A program made the position numbers and the translations under genes. Below the pieces are notes generated by a model. The model was not told where the DNA came from. It ran no database searches and worked only from the letters and a program-made list of their open reading frames with translations. Source: Oscillospiraceae bacterium (GTDB lineage: Bacteria; Bacillota; Clostridia; Oscillospirales; Ruminococcaceae). From it: a stretch of DNA of 64,000 nucleotides. How positions within the stretch are numbered: position 1 is the first letter of the stretch; every line of letters begins with the position of its first letter. Below, piece after piece: positions 53,281 to 62,010 of the stretch. The stretch covers positions 62,001-126,000 of the forward strand of contig JAFTXQ010000011.1 of assembly GCA_017461565.1 (NCBI GenBank), written 5' to 3'.

Positions 53281-55326
53281 TCAGATCTCAATTCTTTCGG
53301 TCGTGTTATGTACTACTTCCTTTATAAGGAGAGGAAGGAAAGGCTTGGTTATGAAGTCATCACAGCCAAGCGCTGCGAACTCGGATGCAGTGTCAAGATT
53401 TTTATCCGCTGTCATTATTACCACAGGAATATCATACTTTTCTCTTATATGTTGCAAGGTTTCTAAGCCACTCATTCCGTGCATATTTACATCAAGCATA
53501 ATAAGATCAAACACTTCATTTTTGAGAAGCTCCAATTCCGCTTCGCCACTATCTACTGATTTAAGCTCATACATTGGCTCATCCTTCATGATATGTGCGA
53601 GTATCTTATTATTTATAGGCTCATCATCAACAGTTAATATTTTTCTTGTTAATTCCTCACCCTGACACATAGTATAATCTTTGTCCTCGTCAATCACATG
53701 AAGCATGATCTCTGCGATATCAGGGTCAAACTGAGTTCCCTTTCCCTTTTCTATTTCAGCCCTTACAACATCCTGAGGCAGCGCTTTACGATAGCTACGG
53801 TTACTTGTCATAGCGTCGTATGTATCGGCAACGGCAAGTATTCTCGCTGCCAGAGGTATCGTCTCTCCAACCAGGCCATTCGGGTAGCCTCTTCCGTCGT
53901 ATCTTTCATGATGATACTTAGCAGCCAGTGCAATAAGATTATTTCCCGCTATTCCACGAAGAATATTGTAACCCGTTACAGGATGTATTTTTATTATATT
54001 GTACTCTTCATCGGTAAGCTTGCCGGCCTTGTTGATTATTTCTACAGGTATACGTATCTTTCCTATGTCGTGAAGAAGACCTGCACGATATATTTCCTCC
54101 TGCTCCTCCTCAGACATACCCATACGCTTTGCCAGCATACGTGCATACTCCGCAACACGTTTTGAGTGACCACTTGTGTAGCGATCCTTTGCATCCACCG
54201 CTTCACTAAGTGCAGTTACAGTCTGCACGAAAATCTTTTCTATCGCTTCCTGTTTTTTAATCAGTTCTGCATTCTGCGCTCTTACCGTTTGCTCAAGTTC
54301 GGTATTATTATCAGACAAATAGTTTATGTGCTTCCACTTGTAGGTATCCTCAACAAGCTCCAACATATAGCCGTATACCTTATCATTATAAAATCGCCTG
54401 TTAAAACGGCACTCGAAATGACGATCGCCAACGGTAACGGTAGTTATATATTCCTTGTTATCTTTGTTATCTTTCGGGTAGGCTTTTATGACATCCTCAA
54501 GCTCGGATATACCTTTAATCGGGTAGTCAATGTAGCATTTTTCAAGTTGAGTGAATACACTCTCTGCCGTTTTGTTGCAGCCAACATAATTAAAGGCTTC
54601 ATCAAACATTATATATCCGTTATTCTGGTTTTTCTGAAGGACCTCCGCAACGCTTTCTTCAATATTGTAACACCTCAGCCTGTAATGGATCACCAGGAAA
54701 AACCATCCGTTGAACACATACAATGCAGGCATTACCTCAAAATCAGCATTGATGAGCCTGCCTATGAAAAACAAGCTGACATTCATAACCTCCAGACCGA
54801 ACAAAAGAAAAAGATTCTTTCGTGATACGGAACGTTTCTTTATCGTGGAATGTATCAGCATGACCATCTGAACGATTATTGCGCCATAAAGGATAAGATA
54901 GAACATAGAATGTCCGATGCCGTACTCATTGACAAGTATGGTGGAATCCCACAGACTATCCAGATGGTATTCGGTATAGTAAAGGTCGTTATATCCTATT
55001 GTTAGTACCATGAAGTAAACGATTAAGCAGTACGCATATATACCTATTCTGAACCACTTTCCGAAATCATACTTACATATCGAACATATCAGGAGTATCA
55101 TGAGCGGAGAAGTAAAACAGCCGCCGATATACGAAACCTTGGTAGCAAGCACCGCCTCCTGTACAGTCTCAGACAGACCTACCGCAAGATAGCCTGCGTT
55201 TGATATCGCCATGATCAGCATCAGCAGTATAAAATAGTAATTTATCTTTTTGTTATCAACGACAACGATAAGAGCAAAAAGATTAACTATGGCAAGCACT
55301 GTCGTTATAATATAATATTCTATCAT
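53281..55326 (-). CDS. 7TM-HD-GYP protein with C-terminal receiver domain
   Basis: A 681-residue protein. Residues 1-225 have seven or eight membrane helices (histidine-kinase 7TM-like sensor). A PAS-like cytoplasmic domain (about 230-345) and a coiled-coil linker follow. The HD-GYP domain (about 370-545) has LLHDIGKIRIP (H-D), KYHHERYDGRGYPNGL (GYP motif) and VADTYDAMTS. A receiver lies at the C-terminus with VDDEPIN, LIMLDVNMHGMSG and TKPF. HD-GYP domains break down cyclic di-GMP. Receiver placed last is unusual. Upstream is a TTGTAT-17-TATAAT promoter. Confidence 0.88.
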   Translation of the reverse strand: MIEYYIITTVLAIVNLFALIVVVDNKKINYYFILLMLIMAISNAGYLAVGLSETVQEAVLATKVSYIGGCFTSPLMILLICSICKYDFGKWFRIGIYAYCLIVYFMVLTIGYNDLYYTEYHLDSLWDSTILVNEYGIGHSMFYLILYGAIIVQMVMLIHSTIKKRSVSRKNLFLLFGLEVMNVSLFFIGRLINADFEVMPALYVFNGWFFLVIHYRLRCYNIEESVAEVLQKNQNNGYIMFDEAFNYVGCNKTAESVFTQLEKCYIDYPIKGISELEDVIKAYPKDNKDNKEYITTVTVGDRHFECRFNRRFYNDKVYGYMLELVEDTYKWKHINYLSDNNTELEQTVRAQNAELIKKQEAIEKIFVQTVTALSEAVDAKDRYTSGHSKRVAEYARMLAKRMGMSEEEQEEIYRAGLLHDIGKIRIPVEIINKAGKLTDEEYNIIKIHPVTGYNILRGIAGNNLIALAAKYHHERYDGRGYPNGLVGETIPLAARILAVADTYDAMTSNRSYRKALPQDVVRAEIEKGKGTQFDPDIAEIMLHVIDEDKDYTMCQGEELTRKILTVDDEPINNKILAHIMKDEPMYELKSVDSGEAELELLKNEVFDLIMLDVNMHGMSGLETLQHIREKYDIPVVIMTADKNLDTASEFAALGCDDFITKPFLPLLIKEVVHNTTERIEI

Positions 55327-55472
55327 AAATATTCACATCCTCAGTATTTCTTTTACTTCAAAAATCACAGATCATGTTATCCTTCTCTGATTAATAATGT
55401 TGCTACTTGTCTGATTGCTTCACTGATCCATCGACTTACAGATCTTTCTCAAAAGTATGTTCAGCAACAAAA

Positions 55473-55501
55473 ATTATATCATATTTTTTAACAGGATACA
55501 A
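55473..55501 (-). promoter_or_regulatory. Promoter of the 7TM/HD-GYP gene
   Basis: Minus-strand TTGTAT (55501-55496) and TATAAT (55478-55473), 17-bp spacer, about 147 bp upstream of the gene start. Confidence 0.6.
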
Positions 55502-55593
55502 AATTTACTGAATGTCACTGATCATATAACAATGATAAAACATGATATAAATATTAGCTACAACTTACAAATGAGATCAGCAGGAATTACTGC

Positions 55594-56436
55594 TCATTTA
55601 TCAAAAAATCCTGCAAATACCTCGTCTGCGTAGCCCACAGCGACCTTGGGATATGCAAAGCCCTTAAGCGCTGCCACTTCTTCTGCGGTATGCGCAAACA
55701 GGGATTTCGTTTCTGCGAGTGCAGCTATCATGTCTTCCCTGTCGTAATGTGCAAAGCACTTCGGAAGCGAAGTTTTTATGCTCTCATCTGCCCAGCGATC
55801 AAGAAGTCTTCCGTCATGCCATACATCGCTTTTATACTTATTTACGGCGTACATCTCCAGCATTATGAGCAGATGATTTTTGAGATATGCGTCAATGCAC
55901 ATCTTTGCCGTCCACAGCTCTCCACGAAGTATCTTTTTGCCTGCCCATACAACATGAAAGCAAAAATCATTCACAATGTTTTTGTACTCATCTTCTGTTA
56001 ACTGAGAGTATTTTACCTCACGGCAGACATATTCATCCAACATCTCACCTATTCCCATTGTATCATACAATACTTTGTATCCTCTGTTGCACACCCAGCC
56101 TGCAACACCATCTCTCACAGCAGACACAAGCTGCTCAGGCGTGAATACTATCATATCCACATCAAGGGCGTTATTGTATAATACTCTGCGCTCCTTACCG
56201 CCACCAAGTGTCGGATCAACAAAGGATATCTTCACATCCCCCAGCCGCCCCGGAATATCCCCGTACAGCCATTTTTCCGTGTCCTCGGCAGCTATTATCA
56301 GATCAAGGTCGGAGTATTCGTCAGCCTTGACCTCGCTCCTTGTTGATGAGCCTATCGCAACAACTGCCTTTATCCCCTCGTCAGCCTCAGCGAGTTCAAG
56401 TATCCTCGATCTTATCTGTGCATATCTGTCCTGCAT
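55594..56436 (-). CDS. Aminoglycoside 6-adenylyltransferase-like nucleotidyltransferase
   Basis: A 280-residue member of the streptomycin adenylyltransferase-type family. The nucleotidyltransferase motif is VVAIGSSTRSEVKADEYSDLDLIIAA (G-S, D-x-D). VSFVDPTLGGGKERRVLYNNALDVDMIVF gives the third acidic residue, and a helical C-terminal half (about 150-280) includes KYSQLTEDEYKNIVNDF and YLKNHLLIMLEMYAVNK. ANT(6) enzymes adenylate streptomycin. Whether this one gives resistance is not evident from sequence; chromosomal members are often of unknown role. Confidence 0.75.
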   Translation of the reverse strand: MQDRYAQIRSRILELAEADEGIKAVVAIGSSTRSEVKADEYSDLDLIIAAEDTEKWLYGDIPGRLGDVKISFVDPTLGGGKERRVLYNNALDVDMIVFTPEQLVSAVRDGVAGWVCNRGYKVLYDTMGIGEMLDEYVCREVKYSQLTEDEYKNIVNDFCFHVVWAGKKILRGELWTAKMCIDAYLKNHLLIMLEMYAVNKYKSDVWHDGRLLDRWADESIKTSLPKCFAHYDREDMIAALAETKSLFAHTAEEVAALKGFAYPKVAVGYADEVFAGFFDK

Positions 56437-56529
56437 TTTATCACTGCCTTTCTTTTTGTGCTTGATAAGTATACCACATTATCGCAATTTTTGCAACATA
56501 AATAATAAGTACTTTGTACTGCAGGAACG

Positions 56530-56560
56530 ACACTCCCCGACCTCGATGGTCGGGGAGTGT
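56530..56560. repeat. Perfect 13-bp palindromic hairpin
   Basis: ACACTCCCCGACC (56530-56542) and GGTCGGGGAGTGT (56548-56560) pair without mismatch around a TCGAT loop. No T-run follows on either strand, so a simple terminator is unlikely. It sits in the gap between the ABC permease and the nucleotidyltransferase gene. Confidence 0.65.
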
Positions 56561-56615
56561 TACGTTATGGAATATAAAATCACAACGAATGACAAGCGGA
56601 TCATATCAAATGTAA

Positions 56616-58199
56616 TCAAACAGTGCGCAGATCTTTCCTCAAACAGCTGCGGTACAATACAAGTGTAACTGCGCACAGCACAACGCACGCACAGGCATTA
56701 AATATCAACAAGAATCCCTGCGGGATAACAGCAGCCGCAAACGCAAATACGATCATCACAAGTATTCCTCCAACTCCGCCTGCCATCGAAGATGCGCTCT
56801 GCTTTACTACCTCGACCTCGGTCTCCCACTGCAGCTTAGGCAGCTTGAGATTCATGAAAAGTCCGAACACGCAGGATAATACTGCACTGAATGCAGGGAC
56901 GAGCACAAACCATATACGCTCCATGATGTCAAAATTCTGAGTAGCCATCACGACTATCTCCGACACCACATAAAACGGAGCAATTAGGCACAGGCTGAAA
57001 AGCAGCTTTCCGTTGATGATATCCCTGGCTGACAGTGGCAGGCTCATAACTATCCACCACTGCTTGCCCTCCAGTGAAACAGAGCAGGCGCTTGGATTCA
57101 TCATACAAAGGACTGCGGAAAAAACGAACGGCAGTGCCGCATTGACATTGATCTCAACAGGTAGCTCGGGAAGCAGCGTATTCACATCGACGAATATCAG
57201 CGCAACACACATAGCTACTGCAAGTATCGGACCGATTATCGTGTTCGTAACATACGCACTGGAGGAGAAATAACGCTTAGCCTCACGCTGCACAAGTGCT
57301 TTAGTCAGTGAAGTCTGCTGCTGTGCCTGCATTCTGTAGCTGTGTTTAGCCGTAGTGCTGTGCAATCTTCGGCATATTCCACGGAAATTCACCGATACTA
57401 TCAGCACCACTGCCGCAAAGGCAGCAACCGAGATCCCCACAAAAAGCATAAGGCTTATGACATCTCCGTTTACAGCAGCATTACCGAACATCACAGCAGG
57501 CGGATACACCTTTCCAAGAACGTCGGAAATGCTTCCCACAAGCTGCATCATCATTTCTTCGGTCATCACGCTCTCTGTTTCCGAAACCGAGGAAGACAGT
57601 GTGAATACTCCGAGGACAAGAATCACCGCAAGTACCGCTTCTGTTATCGCCTTGTGCTTCATGCGTGAAGCTATTCCGGTGATCAGAGCGCTTATCGCCG
57701 TAGCTATTGCAACGGGAACAAGCGGTGCAGAGATCATTCCGAACAGCACGCTTATGTAAAACATGGCATCAGTAGCGCACATGACCGCATATACGACTAT
57801 CCCCGGAAGAATTATCAGTGAAGATATGATAAGGCTTTCAACATACAGCCTTAAAAACCTGCTGAACACCACTGCGCTGTCAGACAATGGTAGCGACGAA
57901 ATGATATCAAAGCTGTTTTTGCGGAATATCACACCACTCGCTTTAAATACCGCCAGCATCAGCGACAGGATACATGACATCGTGATGAGGTATGAGGGCA
58001 CAGCGTTTCCTGCGCCATAAGCTATCAGCACAAAGCTCAATGCTCCTGCATAAGACACTACAAACAACAGAAGCAATACAACAATTCCATATACCACAAG
58101 CTTTTTTCTACGCTCAACAGGGTCTTTGGTGTGCCTCAGGACATTGAATCCATAAAGATCACACAGCTCTGCTACTGCAAGTGCCTTAATCTGTTTCAC
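56616..58199 (-). CDS. ABC exporter permease protein
   Basis: A 527-residue membrane protein with about twelve hydrophobic segments. The first helices are at about 37-66 and 73-95, and further groups at about 115-225 and 310-515 form two membrane halves. It matches ABC-type putative exporter permeases that pair with a short single-domain ATPase. It overlaps the ATPase gene by 14 bp. Substrate unknown; the downstream sdpRI-like pair is a separate unit. Confidence 0.8.
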   Translation of the reverse strand: MKQIKALAVAELCDLYGFNVLRHTKDPVERRKKLVVYGIVVLLLLFVVSYAGALSFVLIAYGAGNAVPSYLITMSCILSLMLAVFKASGVIFRKNSFDIISSLPLSDSAVVFSRFLRLYVESLIISSLIILPGIVVYAVMCATDAMFYISVLFGMISAPLVPVAIATAISALITGIASRMKHKAITEAVLAVILVLGVFTLSSSVSETESVMTEEMMMQLVGSISDVLGKVYPPAVMFGNAAVNGDVISLMLFVGISVAAFAAVVLIVSVNFRGICRRLHSTTAKHSYRMQAQQQTSLTKALVQREAKRYFSSSAYVTNTIIGPILAVAMCVALIFVDVNTLLPELPVEINVNAALPFVFSAVLCMMNPSACSVSLEGKQWWIVMSLPLSARDIINGKLLFSLCLIAPFYVVSEIVVMATQNFDIMERIWFVLVPAFSAVLSCVFGLFMNLKLPKLQWETEVEVVKQSASSMAGGVGGILVMIVFAFAAAVIPQGFLLIFNACACVVLCAVTLVLYRSCLRKDLRTV

Positions 58200-58908
58200 C
58201 TACAAGCACCTCCATAAAGATATCCTCCAGTGAATCGCCGTTTTTCGTAAGCTCACTCATACTACCGCCTGCAATTATCCTTCCATCTTTGATTATCGTA
58301 ACCTTATTACACAGTTTTTCTGCAACATCAAGCACATGGGTGGAGAAGAATATCGCTCCGCCATTGTCACAGATATCATGCATAACTCCTTTCAGCACTA
58401 CTGCGGCCTTGGGGTCAAGGCCCACAAAAGGCTCGTCAAGGATAAGCAGCTTTGGCTCGTGCACAAGTGCAGAGATCAATGCAAGCTTCTGCTTCATTCC
58501 GTGGGAATAGCTTGAAATAAGATCGCCAAGCGATGCTGTTATCTCGAATTCACCGGCGTATTTCGCAATTATCTCACTGCGCTTTGCCGAGGGGACCTCA
58601 AAGACATCCGCAATAAAATTGAGGTACTGTATACCTGTCAGATACTCATAAAGGTCGGGATTGTCTGGGATATAGGCAAAGTTTCTCTTGCAGGCGATAG
58701 GCTCCTTACTTAGATCCTTGCCGTCTACAAGGATCTCTCCGCTGTCGAAGCCGTGTATTCCCGTAACGCATTTCAGTGTAGTGGTCTTTCCCGCACCGTT
58801 ATGTCCGATAAATGCGTAGATATCGCCCTTTTCCACATGGATATTGATATCCTGTACACCCTTATCGCTGCCCTTGTATTTTTTGCAGAGGTTATTGATC
58901 TTAAGCAT
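58186..58908 (-). CDS. ABC transporter ATP-binding protein
   Basis: A 240-residue ATPase. Walker A is AFIGHNGAGKTTTLKCVTG, signature ISSYSHGMKQKLALISAL, Walker B LLILDEPFVGLDP, and H-loop AIFFSTHVLDVAEKLC. It belongs to the group of drug/antibiotic-export type ATPases, working with the permease that overlaps it by 14 bp. The gene lies 29 bp after sdpI and is probably cotranscribed with the sdpR-sdpI genes, which suggests regulation by the ArsR-type repressor. Confidence 0.93.
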   Translation of the reverse strand: MLKINNLCKKYKGSDKGVQDINIHVEKGDIYAFIGHNGAGKTTTLKCVTGIHGFDSGEILVDGKDLSKEPIACKRNFAYIPDNPDLYEYLTGIQYLNFIADVFEVPSAKRSEIIAKYAGEFEITASLGDLISSYSHGMKQKLALISALVHEPKLLILDEPFVGLDPKAAVVLKGVMHDICDNGGAIFFSTHVLDVAEKLCNKVTIIKDGRIIAGGSMSELTKNGDSLEDIFMEVLVGETD

Positions 58909-58937
58909 TTCAGTTCTCCTTTTTATGATATCCGCCC

Positions 58938-59621
58938 TCAGGCGATGCTTTTTTTATATGCATAATATGAGTATATCACAGCCACAGCAACCGCAACTGC
59001 CAGTATTCCGACCATTATGTACAGTGCTGTCATTCCTCGGAATATAAGCGCCTCTGCAATTATCATAACTCCTGCCACAAACAGCACTGCTCCGCCGAAA
59101 CGGTTGCTGTTCTGCCACGCCTGTTCATTCTTTATGCTCCACCGTGTCCTTACACCAAGCACCGTACCGAGCCGTGCCTTGGGGATTATATTACCTATCA
59201 CCGCATACAATATGCCGAGCATAACACAAATCGCTGAAGAAAGCTCAGCCGGCATTGCTCCACCGTTTTCCTCCCCCATAGAGATCAGATGCACCGTCAT
59301 GACTGCCTGACCCAGAAGCACAAACGCCTCATAAGCAAGCAATATCACAAACAGCACTCTGCCGTTATTTTTCATGTGCGCTGCTGTCTTATCATCGGCG
59401 GTGCCGAGATTTTTCCCTCTTGCTATGGTATATATCTTCCAGACTATGGTTGCGATAACGGCGATCAGCGGAAACAAAAACAACCAGTATTTACTTCCTC
59501 TGTTGCCGACTTCACCAACGAAGTTATAATTTATCGGCACCTCGTCAGGCAGAAAGTTCATCGCCGCAGCCGCTGCAATAAGCGATACTGCTGCAATTAT
59601 CGGCATTATTTTATTTCTCAT
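58938..59621 (-). CDS. sdpI: SdpI/DUF1648 family membrane protein
   Basis: About 227 residues from MRNKIMPIIAAVSLIAAAAAM with six membrane helices. The DUF1648 start (FLPDEVPINYNFVGEVGNRGSKYWLFLFPLIAV) and the SdpI segment VIGNIIPKARLGTVLGVRTRWSIKNEQAWQNSNRFGG are characteristic. SdpI in B. subtilis is the immunity protein against the SDP toxin and a signal transducer for SdpR. GGAGG lies 8 nt before ATG at 59621. It overlaps the repressor gene end by 11 bp. Confidence 0.88.
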   Translation of the reverse strand: MRNKIMPIIAAVSLIAAAAAMNFLPDEVPINYNFVGEVGNRGSKYWLFLFPLIAVIATIVWKIYTIARGKNLGTADDKTAAHMKNNGRVLFVILLAYEAFVLLGQAVMTVHLISMGEENGGAMPAELSSAICVMLGILYAVIGNIIPKARLGTVLGVRTRWSIKNEQAWQNSNRFGGAVLFVAGVMIIAEALIFRGMTALYIMVGILAVAVAVAVIYSYYAYKKSIA

Positions 59622-59895
59622 CCTTACCGCCTCCAAACTGTCCGAACCACATCAGCATCTCATCAAAAACGCTGGTGTTAAGCTCGTAATAAACAAAATT
59701 TTTCTCCTTGTACTCCATAAGCATATCGGCTTTTTTCAGCAGCTTAAGATGATATGAAAGCGCCGCAGGAGTTATATTAAGCTTTTCCGCAATATCGCCC
59801 GCACTCATTCGCCCGACTCGGAGCATAACAAGTATCTCACGGCGCTGCGGGTCGGAGAGTATTTTAAATGTATCGGATATGCTCGTGTTACTCAC
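59611..59895 (-). CDS. sdpR: ArsR-family autorepressor (SdpR-like)
   Basis: A 94-residue winged-helix regulator. ISDTFKILSDPQRREILVMLRVGRMSAGDIAEKLNITPAALSYHLKLLKKADML contains the DNA-binding helices, and the short tail follows. No metal-binding Cys cluster is present, as in SdpR. It is the first gene before sdpI; two palindromic operators flank its promoter. SdpR represses its own operon until SdpI senses toxin. Confidence 0.93.
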   Translation of the reverse strand: MSNTSISDTFKILSDPQRREILVMLRVGRMSAGDIAEKLNITPAALSYHLKLLKKADMLMEYKEKNFVYYELNTSVFDEMLMWFGQFGGGKDEK

Positions 59896-59902
59896 CCTTT
59901 CG

Positions 59903-59983
59903 ATCTATTTAAAAAATTCTTTAAATAGATTATAATGCATTATGATCGGGTTGTCAATAGTTATTTAAAAATTTTTTTAAATA
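59903..59983 (-). promoter_or_regulatory. sdpR-sdpI promoter with two palindromic operators
   Basis: Minus-strand TTGACA (59957-59952) and TATAAT (59934-59929) are separated by 17 bp. Operator 1, ATCTATTTAAA-N6-TTTAAATAGAT (59903-59930), overlaps the -10 and start site; operator 2, TATTTAAA-N6-TTTAAATA (59962-59983), sits just upstream of the -35. Their shared core TATTTAAA-N6-TTTAAATA is very likely the SdpR binding site. Confidence 0.85.
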
Positions 59984-60014
59984 CTTGCAGACATCCATTG
60001 ATATCATCTGACAG

Positions 60015-60173
60015 TTGGAACATCAGCAAAAATATGATATAATATAAAAAGCGATCGACTATCACGTTACGTCATAGTATTGAAGATAAACGAAGCACCC
60101 CCGACCATTTGACCGCTCCAATTTATGCAGATAGCACAAAACCGGAACGGTGCAGACAGATCGGGGGCGTTTT
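60015..60173 (+). ncRNA. Candidate small RNA with its own promoter and terminator
   Basis: TTGGAA (60015-60020) and TATAAT (60038-60043) are 17 bp apart. The transcript from about 60050 ends at a hairpin: CCCCCGA (60098-60104) pairs with TCGGGGG (60161-60167), enclosing ACCGCTCC/GGAACGGT, and is followed by CGTTTT. The stretch has no convincing ORF. The family is not recognised. Confidence 0.5.
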
Positions 60174-60203
60174 AGTTATAACGTTTATACAGCAGAAATT
60201 TTC

Positions 60204-60968
60204 TTATCTCTTTTTATAAATAACGATCTCGGGATCTTCGCCGTTTTCCCCATAGGTGCTTATAAGGATGAACTCCATATTTGCAGCAATACCGAAACAT
60301 CTTTCCCCTCCGAATTCACATTCAAGCTGATTACCGAGATATGTAGCATTATCATCAAGAAGCTTTACGGTTCTTCCGCTTGGGAGTCTGTATTCAAGAT
60401 TGATGTAACTTCCCACAAGTGCGTTAAGCTTCTCAAGTTTCGGCATACCCTCAATGTTAAGTGCATTTATTTCCGAAATAAGGTGCTTTTTGAACTCCTC
60501 AAAAGCTTTATTGCCGCCAAGCTCTTTGTATCGCTTCCAGTAATCCAGCTTAGGCAGTGATTCCTTAAGATATGAGCGCACCTCATCCTCAGTGTGCTCC
60601 TCACTCACCATATTTTTCACACAGACATCTATAAGATCATCCATATCACTGTACATATAGTTTCCGTCGGCATAGCACCATTTGCAGTAATCCTCGTTGA
60701 AGAAGCCGTCCTTTTCACGGCTGGTGCTGTGATCTTCAAGCGGCATACCACAGCACTGACATATAAGCTTTCTGGGTGCGCCCAGAAGCGTATTGATTGA
60801 AACATCAAACAGCTTTGACAAAAGCTTCAGGGTTTCCGTATTCGGAACGGTGTCTCCATTCTCCCAGCGTGAAACAGCCTGACGTGTCACAAACACTTTC
60901 CCGGCAAGCTCGTCCTGTGACAATCCGTTTTTCATGCGCAGTTCAAGTATTATGTCTTTAGTTTCCAT
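60204..60968 (-). CDS. XRE-type regulator with zinc-ribbon domain
   Basis: A 254-residue protein. The first 62 residues are an HTH of the XRE type (GLSQDELAGKVFVTRQAVSRWENG). Residues about 68-105 hold a zinc-ribbon with KLICQCCGMPLEDH and YCKWCYADGNY (four Cys). The remaining 145 residues end in a mixed alpha/beta region (GGERCFGIAANMEFILISTY). Combination of XRE with a putative zinc ribbon is known in clostridia. The target is unknown. Confidence 0.85.
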   Translation of the reverse strand: METKDIILELRMKNGLSQDELAGKVFVTRQAVSRWENGDTVPNTETLKLLSKLFDVSINTLLGAPRKLICQCCGMPLEDHSTSREKDGFFNEDYCKWCYADGNYMYSDMDDLIDVCVKNMVSEEHTEDEVRSYLKESLPKLDYWKRYKELGGNKAFEEFKKHLISEINALNIEGMPKLEKLNALVGSYINLEYRLPSGRTVKLLDDNATYLGNQLECEFGGERCFGIAANMEFILISTYGENGEDPEIVIYKKR

Positions 60969-61297
60969 ATTTTCACCTCAATGAAAGTATAGCATGAATA
61001 AACCGAATTTTCAAGCAACCAACTGTTGCTTTGATCAAGACTCAACAAAACTACACGCTCCATTACCTTGATTTATTCAGAAAACATTAATACACGATCG
61101 TTATCTCAAGCGCATAGGATATAATCCTGTATGGCGTTAGTGTGCCACATTTCTGCGAAAAATTGCACGGAGAAGATAAATTGATCTGCGTACAATTTCC
61201 AAACAGCGTCTATTTATTTTATTCTCACAAAGCCTTGAACTTTTACGGAATATGAGATATAATTAACGTACAACAATTTCTGATACGGAGGTATTTT
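60969..61297 (+). other. Intergenic region with the promoter of the flavin reductase gene
   Basis: Nothing coding was recognised in this 329-bp gap. Near its end TTGAAC (61235-61240) and TATAAT (61258-61263) form a promoter with a 17-bp spacer, 35 bp before the flavin reductase start. Confidence 0.6.
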
Positions 61298-61858
61298 ATG
61301 AGAAAGAACTTCGGCGCAAAGCCAATCCTTTACCCTATGCCAGTATTCATTATTGCCACTTATGATGAAAACGGAACACCCGATGCAATGAATGCTGCCT
61401 GGGGCGGCATCGGTGAAGAGGATCAGATCTTTATCTGTCTTGATCCATCACATAAGACAACCAAGAACATCCTCACAAGAAAGGCGTTTACAGTCAGCAT
61501 GGCGGACGCAGCTCATGTTGTCGAGTGCGACTATGTAGGAATAGTCTCGGCAAACGAAGTTCCCGACAAGCTGGAGAAATGTGGCTTCCATACTACGAAA
61601 AGCGAGCTTGTGGACGCACCTGTTATCGACGAGCTGCCTATGTCCATCGAATGTGAGCTTATCAGCTATGACGAGGAGTCCTGCCATCTTTTTGGCAGAA
61701 TTGTAAATGTAAGCGCTGATGAAAGCATACTGAATGAAGCCGGCAGGATAGACCCTGCAAAGCTCCGTCCTATCACCTACGACGCTGCCAACCACGAGTA
61801 TCTTGAGCTTGGTGCCAAGGTCGGAAACGCCTTCAAGGACGGTGCAAGGCTGAAATGA
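61298..61858 (+). CDS. Flavin reductase family protein
   Basis: A 186-residue protein of the flavin reductase-like domain. FGAKPILYPMPVFIIATYDENGTPDAMNAAWGGI and CLDPSHKTTKNILTRKAFTVSMAD resemble FMN-binding split-barrel proteins such as those of the DIM6/NTAB group. It binds FMN and may reduce flavin or act as a redox carrier. It has a good promoter and GGAGG 7 nt upstream of the ATG, and is transcribed alone; a terminator follows. Confidence 0.85.
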   Translation: MRKNFGAKPILYPMPVFIIATYDENGTPDAMNAAWGGIGEEDQIFICLDPSHKTTKNILTRKAFTVSMADAAHVVECDYVGIVSANEVPDKLEKCGFHTTKSELVDAPVIDELPMSIECELISYDEESCHLFGRIVNVSADESILNEAGRIDPAKLRPITYDAANHEYLELGAKVGNAFKDGARLK

Positions 61859-61905
61859 CAGTATAGTTGAGCATAAGTTTTGTGTACTGTCAGCATAATA
61901 AAACA

Positions 61906-61933
61906 GCCTCTCTGACCTTTTGGTCAGAGAGGC
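61906..61933 (+). terminator. Hairpin downstream of the flavin reductase gene
   Basis: GCCTCTCTGACC (61906-61917) and GGTCAGAGAGGC (61922-61933) pair perfectly around TTTT, 47 bp after the stop. The T-tract that follows is weak (ATATTGTTT). Confidence 0.7.
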
Positions 61934-62010
61934 ATATTGTTTGCAACAGATTTACCATCTTACCTTCCACCGCTCACGGAGCTTTTCTATGCTCTCTCCA
62001 TGAGCGGATA

